The position numbers and the translations under genes were made by a program. The notes beneath the pieces were generated by a model. The model ran no database searches. It was not told the origin of the DNA and was given only the letters and a program-made list of their open reading frames with translations. DNA of 64,000 nucleotides from Mycolicibacterium flavescens (GTDB lineage Bacteria; Actinomycetota; Actinomycetes; Mycobacteriales; Mycobacteriaceae), in NCBI GenBank assembly GCA_900637135.1, contig LR134353.1, positions 3,348,001 to 3,412,000 on the forward strand. Direction: 5' to 3'. This document shows positions 1 to 9,426 of the stretch, in pieces (positions within the stretch are counted from its first letter, which is position 1; each line of letters starts with the position of its first letter).

Positions 1-609
1 AGCTACCGCAAGGCGTTCTTCGACCGCGACCGCGCGGGCTACGACGCTCTGGTGACACCGGCGTTCGCCGTCGACGGCGACCCGAGCCTGGACTTCGTCA
101 CCGAGCACTTCGCGCGGGCGGGGGCCGAGACCGGCATCGACCGCGGTCTGCGACTGGACACCACCGTCATGCTCGTGGACGACCCGGTCAAGCGCGTCGA
201 CAACATGACGATGGCGTGGGGCCTGGAGGGTCGCGTGCCGTTCCTCGACCACGAACTCGTCGAGCTCGCCGCGACCTGCCCGCCCGAGCTGAAGATCGCC
301 CACGAAGGCAAGGGCGTGTTGAAGCAGGCCGCGCGCCAGGTGATTCCGTCCGACGTCATCGACCGGCCGAAGGGCTATTTCCCGGTGCCTGCGCTCACCC
401 ATCTGGAGGGTCCGTACCTGGACATGGTGCGCGACGCGTTGTATGCGCCCGCGGCCAAGGAACGTGACTTGTTCCGGCCCGCCGCGATCGACCGGTTGCT
501 CGCCGACCCGAACGGACGCCTGACGCCGCTGCGCGGCAACGAACTGTGGCAACTGGCGCTGCTCGAGCTTTGGTTGCAGCGACACGGCATCACCGGGCCC
601 GCGGCATGA
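1..609 (+). CDS. N-acetylglutaminylglutamine amidotransferase, C-terminal part (asparagine-synthase family)
   Basis: The reading frame is open from base 1, so the start lies outside the window; 202 residues remain. What is left is the C-terminal synthetase half of an asparagine-synthase (AsnB)-type amidotransferase, with the conserved stretch DNMTMAWGLEGRVPFLDHE and then RPKGYFPVP. The stop overlaps the start of the next gene by ATGA at 606–609, so the two are probably translationally coupled. The neighbour is a GNAT/ATP-grasp ligase, and this two-gene pair is known from the NAGGN osmoprotectant pathway. That points to the amidation of N-acetylglutaminylglutamine rather than to free asparagine synthesis. 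The family call is firm from sequence; the precise substrate rests on the neighbour. Confidence 0.85.
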   Translation, partial: SYRKAFFDRDRAGYDALVTPAFAVDGDPSLDFVTEHFARAGAETGIDRGLRLDTTVMLVDDPVKRVDNMTMAWGLEGRVPFLDHELVELAATCPPELKIAHEGKGVLKQAARQVIPSDVIDRPKGYFPVPALTHLEGPYLDMVRDALYAPAAKERDLFRPAAIDRLLADPNGRLTPLRGNELWQLALLELWLQRHGITGPAA

Positions 610-2375
610 CGGCGCTCGGGCCCGACGCGGAGCAGACCGAAGCGATCACCCTCGGCTTGCACGACGCGTCACCGCAGCATCTCGTCGATGCGATGGCCGA
701 CGATGTCGTCATCGAGATGGGTTGGGGCCGATTGATTTTCGGTCAGACGTTCGCCGACCCCGCCAAGCTGGCCGAAGTGCTCAGGCATGAGGGACACGGA
801 CGACGCGACATCTGCATCTACGCGCGCGAACCCCACGTCCTGGTGTCGATGGCGCCCGCCGAACTCTTCATCGATCCGAGCCACACCTACCGGCTGCGGT
901 TCACCGAGGATCCCGAGCCCGACAAGACGCCGAACGGGTTCTCGGTGCGTGCGCTGCAGAGCGCCGACGACGCCGACGAGATGAACCGCGTGTACGTGCG
1001 CTGCGGCATGGTGCCCGCGCCCGTCGAAGTGCTGTGGAACAACCACCGGACTCAGGACGCCCTCGATTACCTGGTCGCGGTGCGTGACGACGACGGGTCC
1101 GTGCTGGGCACCGTGACCGGTGTCGACCACAAACGGCTGTTCTCCGATCCGGAGAACGGTTCGAGCCTGTGGACGCTGGCTGTCGACCCGGGGACGAGCC
1201 TGCCCGGTGTCGGCGCGGCGCTCACCCGGGCGCTGGCCGCGATCTACCGCGAACGCGGCCGCGCCTACATGGATCTGTCGGTCAGCCACGACAACGCGGC
1301 TGCGATCTCGCTCTACGAAAAGCTCGGCTTCCACCGCGTGCCGGTCATGGCGGTCAAGCGCAAGAACGCGATCAACGAACCGCTGTTCACCCACCCGCCC
1401 GAAACCGTCGAGGACCTCAATCCGTACGCGCGGATCATCGCCGATGAGGCCATGCGCCGCGGGATCTGGGTCGAGGTGCTCGACGCCGAGGCCGGTGAGA
1501 TGCGCCTGTCTCACGGGGGCCGCACCGTCATCACCCGGGAGTCGTTGTCGGAGTTCACCTCCGCGGTCGCGATGGCGCGCTGCGACGACAAGCGCCTCAC
1601 CCGGCGGCTGGTGGCCGAGAACGGGATCGCGGTGCCCAAGGGCAGACTGGCGACCTTTGACGAGAAGGACCACGAGTTTCTCGAGGAGGTCGGCGACGTC
1701 GTGGTCAAGCCGACGCGGGGTGAGCAGGGCAAGGGCATCACCGTCGGTATCAGCAGCGCCGAGGACTTGGACGCCGCGCTGGCCCGCGCCCGCCAAGAAC
1801 ATCCGCACGTGCTGATCGAACAGCGGGCACCCGGCGACGATCTTCGGCTGGTGGTCATCGACGGCAAGGTGGTGGCCGCGGCGCTGCGCAAGCCCGCCGA
1901 GGTCGTCGGGACCGGACACCACACGGTGCGCGAGCTGATCGAGGCGCAGAGCCGGCGCCGGGCGGCGGCCACGGGCGGTGAATCGCGCATCCCGATCGAC
2001 GCGGTCACCGAGTCGACGGTCACCGAGGCGGGTTGGTCGTTCGACGATGTGCTTCCCGAAGGCGAGCGGCTGCGGGTGCGCCGCACCGCGAACCTGCATC
2101 AGGGCGGCACCATTCACGACGTGACCGCCAAGGTCCACCCCCACCTGTGCGACGTCGGGGTCAGGGCCGCCCACGCGATCGGAATCCCCGTCACCGGCAT
2201 CGACCTGCTGGTGCCCGATGTCACCGAGCCGGAGTACGTCTTCATCGAGGCCAACGAGCGGCCCGGGCTGGCCAATCACGAACCACAGCCCACCGCAAAG
2301 GCTTTCGTCGACTTCCTGTTCCCGGGCAGCCCGGCGCTGCCTCAGGCGTGGACGCCCGAGGAGTCGCCCGCCTGA
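606..2375 (+). CDS. N-acetylglutaminylglutamine synthetase (GNAT + ATP-grasp fusion)
   Basis: A 589-residue protein starting at the ATG inside the ATGA overlap. The first half (about residues 100–240) is a GNAT acetyltransferase domain, with an acceptor/CoA region near LYEKLGFHRVPV. The second half (about 290–580) is an ATP-grasp ligase of the cyanophycin-synthetase type, with VVKPTRGEQGKGITVG and, near the end, the metal-site region IEANERPGL. Such fusions make the dipeptide N-acetylglutaminylglutamine, which the upstream amidotransferase then amidates to NAGGN, a compatible solute. It converges on the next minus-strand gene with one base between the two stops. An extension upstream in the same frame (to 546) lies inside the previous gene and was not used. 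Confidence 0.85.
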   Translation: MTALGPDAEQTEAITLGLHDASPQHLVDAMADDVVIEMGWGRLIFGQTFADPAKLAEVLRHEGHGRRDICIYAREPHVLVSMAPAELFIDPSHTYRLRFTEDPEPDKTPNGFSVRALQSADDADEMNRVYVRCGMVPAPVEVLWNNHRTQDALDYLVAVRDDDGSVLGTVTGVDHKRLFSDPENGSSLWTLAVDPGTSLPGVGAALTRALAAIYRERGRAYMDLSVSHDNAAAISLYEKLGFHRVPVMAVKRKNAINEPLFTHPPETVEDLNPYARIIADEAMRRGIWVEVLDAEAGEMRLSHGGRTVITRESLSEFTSAVAMARCDDKRLTRRLVAENGIAVPKGRLATFDEKDHEFLEEVGDVVVKPTRGEQGKGITVGISSAEDLDAALARARQEHPHVLIEQRAPGDDLRLVVIDGKVVAAALRKPAEVVGTGHHTVRELIEAQSRRRAAATGGESRIPIDAVTESTVTEAGWSFDDVLPEGERLRVRRTANLHQGGTIHDVTAKVHPHLCDVGVRAAHAIGIPVTGIDLLVPDVTEPEYVFIEANERPGLANHEPQPTAKAFVDFLFPGSPALPQAWTPEESPA

Positions 2376-2376
2376 G

Positions 2377-2940
2377 TCACCAGGTGCTGGTGCGCATCAC
2401 GATCTCGGCGGCCAGCTGCGCGGTGGATTCGGCGGCGTTGCGCCTGCCGAGCAGGTCGACCATCCGGTAGTCGCCGTACACATAGCGCTGGCTGGCCTTG
2501 GCGACCGCACGCGCCGCGGGGGTGCTGACCAGTGCCGTGGTGTTCATCTCCACCGGCGGGCAGTGCTCGTCGCGAATCACGCCCGCGGCGTCCGCGACGC
2601 GCGGATGCCCGCGGTCGATGACGACCAACCCGATGAATCGGTCGAGCCGAGTGGCGGCCAGTTCCCACGCCAGCTCGCCGCCGACGCGGTCCCCCACCAG
2701 CAGCGCCCATTTCACGTCGAGGGCGTCGAGGATGCCGACCACCGACTTCGCGGTCAGCCGGGGATCGGGAGGCACGACGACGGTCCGCAGCGACGCGGTG
2801 TGCAGCCGCTGACACACGGCGTCATAGGCGGCGGCCGGCTGATGGCCTGCCCCGAGCACCACCACGACCGACCCCTTCTCGGGACCGGCGACGTCGACGG
2901 GCACGCTGAACCCCTCGACGGTGACCGTGGTGGATGGCAT
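2377..2940 (-). CDS. alpha/beta-hydrolase-fold protein without the catalytic serine
   Basis: 187 residues with an alpha/beta-hydrolase layout: a beta-strand VVVVLGAGH near residue 25–33, then WALLVGDRVGGELAWEL near 78–94, where active enzymes carry the nucleophile elbow G-x-S-x-G. Here the elbow reads G-D-R-V-G, so the serine is arginine. There is also no convincing C-terminal Gly-x-His. Short length plus the lost nucleophile suggest a non-catalytic relative, perhaps a binding or scaffolding protein. I do not know its partner. It stands alone on the minus strand, convergent with the NAGGN ligase gene. Confidence 0.6.
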   Translation of the reverse strand: MPSTTVTVEGFSVPVDVAGPEKGSVVVVLGAGHQPAAAYDAVCQRLHTASLRTVVVPPDPRLTAKSVVGILDALDVKWALLVGDRVGGELAWELAATRLDRFIGLVVIDRGHPRVADAAGVIRDEHCPPVEMNTTALVSTPAARAVAKASQRYVYGDYRMVDLLGRRNAAESTAQLAAEIVMRTSTW

Positions 2941-3003
2941 TGGGCCACGCTACAGCGGTCGAAGGTGCGACGCGGTCATTTCGCCGGGAGTGAACGGGGC
3001 GAT

Positions 3004-3669
3004 TCAGAGCGCGGCGACGCGCTCGGCCTGCTCGGCCGCGATGTCCAGAAAGGTTTGCGGCAGCGTGGCTTTGACCGGAATCGTCGGGTTCGGAGTCGGG
3101 AACGCGACACCGTACACCGCCATGGTCCCAATGTTCTCGAAGGTGAAGTAGACGCTGCTGTCGACTCCGCCGAGTTGCATGGTCTGCTCATAGAGGAGCG
3201 CGTCGGCGCGAGATGGATCCATCCTGGTCGTCGTCATCGGGATGCCCGGCGAGGACTCGTCGAAGAACGTCTCGAAGTGCGCACACCGTTCGGCCGTGGC
3301 CGCCAGCTTGTCGAGATCCAGACGCCATGTCAGCACCGTCATCACGATGCGGGCGCCGTCGTAGCCCACGACGTACTCCGCGGCGCTGCCCGGCCCGCGC
3401 TCCCCCGTCTCGGCGATCACCCGGGTGAGTCCCTCCGAACACCCCGCCGGTCGGGACAGCATGGCCGGAGGGGCACCAGCACCGTCGCCACCCTCGCCGG
3501 GTTCGCGGACGACGTGGTCGAACTGCACCCCCTGCGGGAAGTCGGCCGCGGTCAGCAGCGCTCGGTCCAGGCGGGCGCCTGGCCAGGTCGGCGAGCCCTC
3601 GGTCGAGTGCGCGCAACCCGTCAACGTCACCGCGGTCAGGGCGGCCGCCACGGCGAGTCGCCGGATCAT
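3004..3669 (-). CDS. secreted mycobacterial lipoprotein, function unknown
   Basis: 221 residues beginning MIRRL. The start was chosen because a signal peptide follows at once: two arginines, a hydrophobic stretch, and the lipobox L-T-G-C with Cys19. The open frame runs further upstream, but that part lies inside cobQ. The mature part has three cysteines, no obvious catalytic motif and the general look of the small mycobacterial sensor-like lipoproteins; I cannot name the family with confidence. The ATG overlaps the cobQ stop by ATGA (3666–3669), so it is co-transcribed and probably translationally coupled with cobQ, although no functional link to cobalamin is evident. Confidence 0.6.
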   Translation of the reverse strand: MIRRLAVAAALTAVTLTGCAHSTEGSPTWPGARLDRALLTAADFPQGVQFDHVVREPGEGGDGAGAPPAMLSRPAGCSEGLTRVIAETGERGPGSAAEYVVGYDGARIVMTVLTWRLDLDKLAATAERCAHFETFFDESSPGIPMTTTRMDPSRADALLYEQTMQLGGVDSSVYFTFENIGTMAVYGVAFPTPNPTIPVKATLPQTFLDIAAEQAERVAAL

Positions 3670-5153
3670 CGCCGCAGTCCCGTCACGATGTCGGGCCGGG
3701 CCGGGGCGCCGTCGGAGAGCAGGGTGAGCACCGCGTCCACGTCGAGGTGACTGGTCAGCAGGTCGGCCATCAGCTCGAGTTGCGCGTCGCGCCGGGCACT
3801 GACGTCGACATCGTCGGCCACGACGAACCCGTCGCGGCCGGCCGCCTGCGCGACCTCGACCAGCCACGCGCGCCGCACGTCGTCGTTGTCGAGCACGCCG
3901 TGCCAGTGGGTGCCGTACACCGCCCCGCGCCGCAAGCCCACCCCGAGCCACTGTTCCTCGGCCGAGCGACCGATCTGACCGTGATGAATCTCGTAGCCGG
4001 ACAACGGTTCTTCGTGACGCAACAGGGTCTTCTCGGGCGCGAAGACGATGTCGCCGTCGAGCAGGTCCAGACCGGGCACGACGCCTGCGCCGGATTCCAC
4101 GTCATCGTCGATGCGCGCGCACAGCATCTGAAAGCCGCCGCACACCCCCAGCACGGGCAGGCCGCGGGCGGCGTGTGCGCTCAGCGCGTCGGCAAGCCCG
4201 CTGCGGCGCAGCCAAGCAAGGTCGGCGACGGTGGCCTTGCTGCCGGGGATGACGACAACGTCGATGTCGACGAGATCGGCTGGTTCGCCGACCCAGCGCA
4301 CCAGCACGCCCGGCTCGCAGGCCAGGGCCTCGATGTCGGTCGAGTTGGAGATGCGCGGCAGCCGGATCGCGGCCACCCGCAACCACTGCTCACCACGAGG
4401 GGGCTGCGGTTCGCCGACCACGCGACGGGCCACCACCGAGACCGAGTCCTCGGTGTCCAGCCACAAACCCTCGGCATACGGGATGACGCCGTAGGTCGGC
4501 CGTCCCGACAGTTCCTGCAGCTGCGCCAGACCGGGGTCGAGCAGCGACGGGTCACCGCGGAACTTGTTGACCACGAAGCCAGCGATCAAGCGTTGGTCCT
4601 CAGGTTCGAGCACCGCGACGGTGCCGTAGAGGTGCGCGAGCACGCCGCCGCGGTCGATGTCGCCGACGACGATCACCGGGAGGTCCGCCGCGCGGGCCAA
4701 CCCCATGTTCGCCAGATCGGTTGCCCGCAGATTGATTTCGGCAGGGGAACCGGCACCCTCGCAGATGACGGCGTCGAACTCGTCCCGCAGTTGCTTCAGT
4801 TCGTCGGCGACCACCGCTCTAAGGTGCTCACGGTGCCCGATGTAGTCGCGTGCGCTGACGGTGTCGACCACCCGACCGCGCACCACCAGCTGCGAGGTGC
4901 GGTCGCTGCCGGGTTTGAGCAGGATCGGGTTGAACCGCGTGTGCGGCGCCAGACCGGCGGCGCGGGCCTGCATCGCCTGGGCGCGGCCGATCTCGCCGCC
5001 GTCGACGGTGACCGCGGAGTTGTTCGACATGTTCTGCGCCTTGAACGGCGCGACGCCAATACCCTTGCGCGCCAGGAGTCGACACAGCCCGGCCACCACC
5101 ATCGACTTGCCGGCATCCGAGGTGGTTCCGGCCACCAGGAGTGCGCCGCTCAT
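3666..5153 (-). CDS. cobQ: cobyric acid synthase CobQ
   Basis: 495 residues, normal for the family. It amidates side chains b, d, e and g of adenosylcobyrinic a,c-diamide using glutamine and ATP. The N-terminal part is a dethiobiotin-synthetase-like ATPase with the P-loop-type GTTSDAGKS near residues 9–17. The C-terminal part is a class I glutamine amidotransferase with the nucleophile in GVCGGFQML (Cys338) and a histidine region GTHWHG near the end. It starts with ATG at 5153. The stop overlaps the lipoprotein gene downstream. Cobalamin genes are otherwise absent from the window, so this gene is separated from the rest of its pathway. Confidence 0.95.
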   Translation of the reverse strand: MSGALLVAGTTSDAGKSMVVAGLCRLLARKGIGVAPFKAQNMSNNSAVTVDGGEIGRAQAMQARAAGLAPHTRFNPILLKPGSDRTSQLVVRGRVVDTVSARDYIGHREHLRAVVADELKQLRDEFDAVICEGAGSPAEINLRATDLANMGLARAADLPVIVVGDIDRGGVLAHLYGTVAVLEPEDQRLIAGFVVNKFRGDPSLLDPGLAQLQELSGRPTYGVIPYAEGLWLDTEDSVSVVARRVVGEPQPPRGEQWLRVAAIRLPRISNSTDIEALACEPGVLVRWVGEPADLVDIDVVVIPGSKATVADLAWLRRSGLADALSAHAARGLPVLGVCGGFQMLCARIDDDVESGAGVVPGLDLLDGDIVFAPEKTLLRHEEPLSGYEIHHGQIGRSAEEQWLGVGLRRGAVYGTHWHGVLDNDDVRRAWLVEVAQAAGRDGFVVADDVDVSARRDAQLELMADLLTSHLDVDAVLTLLSDGAPARPDIVTGLRR

Positions 5154-5188
5154 CGATCATCCCCCGCGGTCAGTACGCGACCCCCCGT

Positions 5189-5238
5189 TTGTGAATCTGG
5201 CGACCGAAATCCGTGTCTGGGCGTCGTCGGATTCACAA
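5189..5238 (-). terminator. hairpin after map
   Basis: Perfect 9-bp arms TTGTGAATC (5189–5197) and GATTCACAA (5230–5238), with partial further pairing inside (CGAC/GTCG). It lies ten bases past the map stop and before cobQ, so it can end map transcription. There is no U-tract, which is common in mycobacteria. Confidence 0.5.
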
Positions 5239-5247
5239 TCGAGCGCC

Positions 5248-6108
5248 CTAGTCGGCGACTGTCAGGATCTCGGCGCCGTCGTCGGTGACCACCAGCGTGT
5301 GCTCGAACTGCGCGGTCCACTTCTTGTCTGTGGTGGCCACGGTCCAACCGTCGTCCCAGATCTCGTAGTCCAGGCCGCCGAGGTTGATCATCGGCTCGAT
5401 GGTGAACGTCATCCCCGGCTCCAGCACGGTCTCCACCGCGGGCTGGTCGTAGTGCAGGACGACTAGGCCGTTGTGGAACGTGGTGCCGATGCCGTGGCCG
5501 GTGAAGTCGCGAACCACGTTGTAGCCGAACCGGTTCGCATACGACTCGATGACCCTGCCGACGACGGACAGCTGCCGTCCGGGTTTGACGACCTTGATCG
5601 CGCGCAGGGTCGCTTCCCGCGTCCGCTCGACGAGCAGCCGGTGTTCCTCGGAGACGTCACCCGCAAGGAATGTCGCGTTGGTGTCGCCGTGCACACCGTC
5701 GAGGTAGGCGGTCACGTCGATGTTGACGATGTCGCCGTCCTCGATGACCGTCGAGTCCGGGATGCCGTGGCAGATGATCTCGTTGAGCGAGGTGCAGCAG
5801 GACTTCGGAAAACCCTTGTAGCCCAGCGTGGACGGATAGGCGCCGTTGTCGACCATGAACTCGTGCGCGATGCGGTCCAGCTCGTCGGTCGTAACCCCGG
5901 GCGCGACGGCTTTGCCCGCCTCGGCCAGCGCGCCCGCCGCGATCCGGCCCGCGACACGCATCTTCTCGATCACCTCAGGTGTCTGCACCCACGGTTCGCT
6001 GCCCTCATCGACGGTCGGCTTCCAGGCGTACTCCGGCCGCGGGATCGACGGGGGTACCGGCAGCGTCGGGGAAACCACGCCGGGGCGGAGGGCGGTACGA
6101 ACGGGCAT
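5248..6108 (-). CDS. map: type I methionine aminopeptidase (MapB/MetAP1c type)
   Basis: 286 residues. It removes the initiator methionine from nascent proteins. All five metal ligands are visible at the positions known for the M. tuberculosis enzyme: Asp131, Asp142, His205, Glu238 and Glu269. An N-terminal extension of about 40 residues contains proline-rich PxxP repeats (around residues 14–25), the feature that separates this mycobacterial class from the short bacterial enzymes and is thought to contact the ribosome. The start ATG at 6108 keeps this extension intact. Downstream lies a hairpin; upstream and co-directional is the DUF1707 gene, 19 bases away. Confidence 0.96.
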   Translation of the reverse strand: MPVRTALRPGVVSPTLPVPPSIPRPEYAWKPTVDEGSEPWVQTPEVIEKMRVAGRIAAGALAEAGKAVAPGVTTDELDRIAHEFMVDNGAYPSTLGYKGFPKSCCTSLNEIICHGIPDSTVIEDGDIVNIDVTAYLDGVHGDTNATFLAGDVSEEHRLLVERTREATLRAIKVVKPGRQLSVVGRVIESYANRFGYNVVRDFTGHGIGTTFHNGLVVLHYDQPAVETVLEPGMTFTIEPMINLGGLDYEIWDDGWTVATTDKKWTAQFEHTLVVTDDGAEILTVAD

Positions 6109-6127
6109 GTCAACAGGGTAGACGAGG

Positions 6128-6712
6128 CTAGCGCCGGTCGAATGGGCTCAACCGCCAGGATCGGCGGGGCCCACGGATGTCGACCGAGCCGAAGACCACC
6201 TTGCCGGTCAGGATCACGTGCGGGTTGCCTTCGGCAGGCGCGTCCCTGCGATGGTCGCGGGCGCTGCCCACGTTGACCTCGACGTCGTCGATGGAGGCGC
6301 TGGCCCCGTCGGGCAGCCGCAGTTCGAGCCCGCCGAGCTTCAGGTCGAGCTCGATCACGACCATCGGCCCGGCGAAGCGCGCCCGGGTCAGGTCCAGGTC
6401 CACCGAGCCCATCCGCCGGTGCAGGGCCAGCCGGCTGGGCACCGTCCATTCGCCGTGCCGCTTGAGGGAGCCGAGCACGCCGCGCAACTCAATGCGGTCG
6501 GCGGCCGAGGTGACGATCGCACCCGGTCCGGGCAGGTCGCCCACCAGCGTGTCCAGATCCGAGTGCAGCCGCGCCCGCGCCACCGCCGCCGAGCGCTCCT
6601 CGAACTCCTCGATGTCGATCAGGCCCAGCGCGACGGCGTTGTGCAGTCGCCGCAGCGTGCCGTTGCGGTCGGCGTCGGAGACGCGCATGGCGTCGTGGTT
6701 GGTCTCGGTCAT
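6128..6712 (-). CDS. DUF1707 domain protein
   Basis: 194 residues from the ATG at 6712, which has GGAG six bases ahead; a GTG at 6724 in the same frame is the alternative. Residues 10–60 form the DUF1707 (SHOCT-like) module, with [15 protein letters not shown] and a run of small helices ending in [10 protein letters not shown]. The rest is a beta-rich region of the type often found behind DUF1707 in actinobacteria. No membrane segment or catalytic motif is evident. It lies between the map and PBP genes and matches the position of Rv2862c. Role unknown. Confidence 0.75.
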   Translation of the reverse strand: MTETNHDAMRVSDADRNGTLRRLHNAVALGLIDIEEFEERSAAVARARLHSDLDTLVGDLPGPGAIVTSAADRIELRGVLGSLKRHGEWTVPSRLALHRRMGSVDLDLTRARFAGPMVVIELDLKLGGLELRLPDGASASIDDVEVNVGSARDHRRDAPAEGNPHVILTGKVVFGSVDIRGPRRSWRLSPFDRR

Positions 6713-6744
6713 CGCACGCTCCACGGTACGGCGATGACGCCCGA

Positions 6745-8553
6745 TCAGGCCAGGTAGTCCGGCGGCAGTCCGTCGAGCATGCCCTTGAGCATGCGCACCG
6801 CGTACTCCGAGGAACCGCCCCCGACGATCATCGCCGCGAACGCCATGTCGCCGCGGTATCCGGCGAACCAGGAGTGCGAACCGCCCGCGAACTCCGCCTC
6901 ACCGGTCTTGCCGCGCACGTCGCCCGCGCCCTGCAGGTCCTCGGCGGTGCCGTTGGTCACCACCAGTCGCATCATCGGCCGCAGCCCCTCGACGATCTTC
7001 GGGTCCATCGGTGCCGGGCTCTCGGCGACCTCGGTCTCTTTACCCTGGATCAGTTGCGGGACAGGGGTTTTGCCGGCGGCAACGGTCGCCGCGGCCAACG
7101 CCATACCGAACGGGCTGGCCAACACCTTGCCCTGACCGAAGCCGTCCTCGGTGCGCTCGGCGAGGTCGACGGTGGGCGGTACGGAGCCGGTCACGGTCCT
7201 CAGCCCGGGGATGTCGTAGTCGGCGCCGATGCCGTATTTGGCCGCGGCCATCGTCAACCCGCGCGGCGGCATCCGGCTGGCCAGCTCGGCGAAGGTGGTG
7301 TTGCAGGAACTGGCGAACGCCCGCGACATCGGCACGGTGCCGAGGTCGAAGCCGCCGTAGTTGGGCACGGTCCGGTGGCCGATGTCCATGGTGCCGGGGC
7401 ACGGAAGCATCGTGTTCGGAGTGGCCATATCGCGTTCGATGGCAGCTCCGGCGGTCACCATCTTGAACGTCGACCCGGGCGGATACAGGCCGGTGGTGGC
7501 GATGAGGCCCTCGGTGTCGGCGGCGGCGTTCTGCGCGACGGCCAGGATCTCACCGGTCGACGGTTTGATCACGACGATCATCGCCTTCTTGCCGGTGAAG
7601 TTGACCGCGTTCTGCGCGGCGACCTGGACCGACCGGTCGAGGCTGATCCGGATCGAGGGTGCGGGATCCCCCGGCACCTCGTTGAGTACGTCGACGTCGA
7701 CGCCGTTCTGGTTGACGGTGACCACCCGCCACCCCGCGTCGCCGGCCAGTTCACCCGCGACCGCCCTCTTGACCTCACCGACGATCGCCGGCGCGAAAGT
7801 CTCGTCGGTAGGCAGCATTTCGGCCAGCGGCGTGATGACCACACCGGGTTGCGCACCGATCGCGGCGGCCACCCGGTCGTGGTCGGCCTTGCGCAGCGTG
7901 ATCAGGTTCAGCGGCTGTTTGGACGAGCTGGCCTGCTCGGCGAGCCGCTGCGCATCGAGTGTGTTGTCGAAGGGCCGCAATGCGTCGACGACGGCCCGCG
8001 CGGTCTGCATCAGCGACCCGCCGGCCTCGCGCGCGTCCAGCGAGTAGCTGTACAGGTATCCCGGCACCAGCACCTCGGTACCGCCCCGCTCGATCACCGA
8101 CGCCCGCGGGGGCGCGTCGGCGCGCAGCGCGAAGGTCTGGTTCTCGCCGAGCCGCGGGTGCAGGCCGGTGGCGCTCCACCGCACCATCCACCGGCCCTCG
8201 TCGCGGACCATGTTCAGCTGTCCGTCGTAGGTCCAGGTGCGGTCTTTGGGCAGATGCCACGTGTAGCGGTAGGTGACGCTGCCGGTGTCCATCGCGTACT
8301 TGGAGCCCAGGATCTGCGTGTCCAGGTGGGTGGCCTGCAGCCCGGCCCACGCTTCGTTGAGGTCTTCGCGCGCATCGGCGGGCCGGTCGCTGAGTTCGGC
8401 CGCGCCCGCGGTGTCACCGGTCGCGAGGGCCGCGAAAAACTTCTCGGCGGCGGTCTCGGGTCCGGCGGGCTTGGGCGTACAAGCGCTGTTGAGGCCGACG
8501 ATCAGGATGCCGACCGCGGCGAGGCTCACTATGCGTGTGACTGAAGATGCCAT
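6745..8553 (-). CDS. penicillin-binding lipoprotein (PBP2a-like transpeptidase)
   Basis: 602 residues. Signal peptide with a lipobox-like end at Cys25, then an NTF2-like MecA-N domain (about 30–145), a dimerisation region, and a transpeptidase domain. The three active-site motifs are present: S361-T-F-K364, S416-C-N418 and K549-T-G551. It should cross-link peptidoglycan outside the membrane. It matches Rv2864c, called PBP-lipo, in order and architecture. The toxin-antitoxin genes that flank Rv2864c in M. tuberculosis are missing here. It sits alone between DUF1707 and the terminator behind the GNAT gene, so it should have its own promoter. Confidence 0.92.
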   Translation of the reverse strand: MASSVTRIVSLAAVGILIVGLNSACTPKPAGPETAAEKFFAALATGDTAGAAELSDRPADAREDLNEAWAGLQATHLDTQILGSKYAMDTGSVTYRYTWHLPKDRTWTYDGQLNMVRDEGRWMVRWSATGLHPRLGENQTFALRADAPPRASVIERGGTEVLVPGYLYSYSLDAREAGGSLMQTARAVVDALRPFDNTLDAQRLAEQASSSKQPLNLITLRKADHDRVAAAIGAQPGVVITPLAEMLPTDETFAPAIVGEVKRAVAGELAGDAGWRVVTVNQNGVDVDVLNEVPGDPAPSIRISLDRSVQVAAQNAVNFTGKKAMIVVIKPSTGEILAVAQNAAADTEGLIATTGLYPPGSTFKMVTAGAAIERDMATPNTMLPCPGTMDIGHRTVPNYGGFDLGTVPMSRAFASSCNTTFAELASRMPPRGLTMAAAKYGIGADYDIPGLRTVTGSVPPTVDLAERTEDGFGQGKVLASPFGMALAAATVAAGKTPVPQLIQGKETEVAESPAPMDPKIVEGLRPMMRLVVTNGTAEDLQGAGDVRGKTGEAEFAGGSHSWFAGYRGDMAFAAMIVGGGSSEYAVRMLKGMLDGLPPDYLA

Positions 8554-8640
8554 TGGGACAGATGTTACGAAGTCGAGACCTGCAATCCCGGGAGGCGCAC
8601 CGCATTGCGGAGCCGGTTCTCGGGTTGGAGGGGCTTAGCC

Positions 8641-8675
8641 GGTTGATCGCATGCACCCAGTGGGTGGGATCAACC
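8641..8675 (-). terminator. nested hairpin behind the GNAT gene
   Basis: Outer arms GGTTGATC (8641–8648) and GATCAACC (8668–8675) enclose a second perfect hairpin, CACCC-AGT-GGGTG (8654–8666). It is placed between the GNAT stop and the PBP start. No U-tract follows. A protein-binding palindrome is the other reading. Confidence 0.45.
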
Positions 8676-8743
8676 CGTTAGAGCCCGCAGCGCACGCCGG
8701 CGGGGCGCAGCGTCGAGCGGCGCCCAGGCAGCGTCGGGTGTGC

Positions 8744-9400
8744 TCAGCCCGCGGCCGGCGCCCGCACCACCAACGGCACTCCCGGGAAGTAGGCGGCCAT
8801 CTCCGAGCGCGACTTGCGCAGCGCCGCGGTGCCGTAGCCCTGCTTGCGATGGTCGGGGTGGATCCAGATTCGCACGTTGACCTCGCCGGAGACCAGGTCG
8901 CCGAACACCATGCCGATCTTCTCGGCGCCGTGCACCGCGACCAGCCAAGCCGCCTCCTCGGCGTCGACGCGCCGCAGGCCCGCGCGGATCTCGTCGTCGA
9001 GATCGCCCGCGGGAGCGCGCGACCCGTCGCCCGCCTCGCGCACGTCCTGGGTGCGCGCGGCGAAGATGTCGCGATCAGCATCGGCGATGAACGGGCGCAG
9101 CGCCATGCTGTCGGCGCTGCGGGCGGGCTCACCCATGGTGAAGCTGAGCTGGTTGTTGAGGTCCTCGAGTTCGGCGGCGATCCGGCGCCGTGACACCTTG
9201 GTCAGCCGATCGAAGGACAGCCGCAGCACCGCCTCGGCGGCCGTGTGCGATGCGCCGAGCATGCTCGCGATCGACTCGATCGCGGCGTCGTAGTCCTCGG
9301 AATCGACGATGACGTCGAGCAGTTCGTGGCGCCGTTCCAGGGCGCGCACCATCGTGTCGGCGATCTCTCTGCGCGCGATTGTGCGGTCGTCGTCAGCCAT
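8744..9400 (-). CDS. GNAT acetyltransferase with a GyrA-like N-terminal helical region
   Basis: 218 residues. Residues 120–215 form a GNAT domain, with RIWIHPDHRKQGYGTAAL as the acetyl-CoA binding region (R/Q-x-x-G-x-G/A). Residues 15–90 read like the coiled-coil end of the DNA gyrase A breakage-reunion domain: a helix LERRHELLDVIVDSEDYDAA, then AEAVLRLSFDRLTKVSRRRI. The resemblance is by eye only. The substrate is unknown. It starts with ATG at 9400, 26 bases from the next upstream gene, and is followed by a nested hairpin. Confidence 0.7.
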   Translation of the reverse strand: MADDDRTIARREIADTMVRALERRHELLDVIVDSEDYDAAIESIASMLGASHTAAEAVLRLSFDRLTKVSRRRIAAELEDLNNQLSFTMGEPARSADSMALRPFIADADRDIFAARTQDVREAGDGSRAPAGDLDDEIRAGLRRVDAEEAAWLVAVHGAEKIGMVFGDLVSGEVNVRIWIHPDHRKQGYGTAALRKSRSEMAAYFPGVPLVVRAPAAG

Positions 9401-9426
9401 GCCGTGAGCGTAAATCAGTCGGATCG

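Noticed and set aside
669..2279. A 536-codon minus-strand open frame opposite the NAGGN ligase gene
   Set aside because: Arg/His/Gly-rich shadow of a GC-rich gene. The plus-strand frame encodes recognisable GNAT and ATP-grasp domains.
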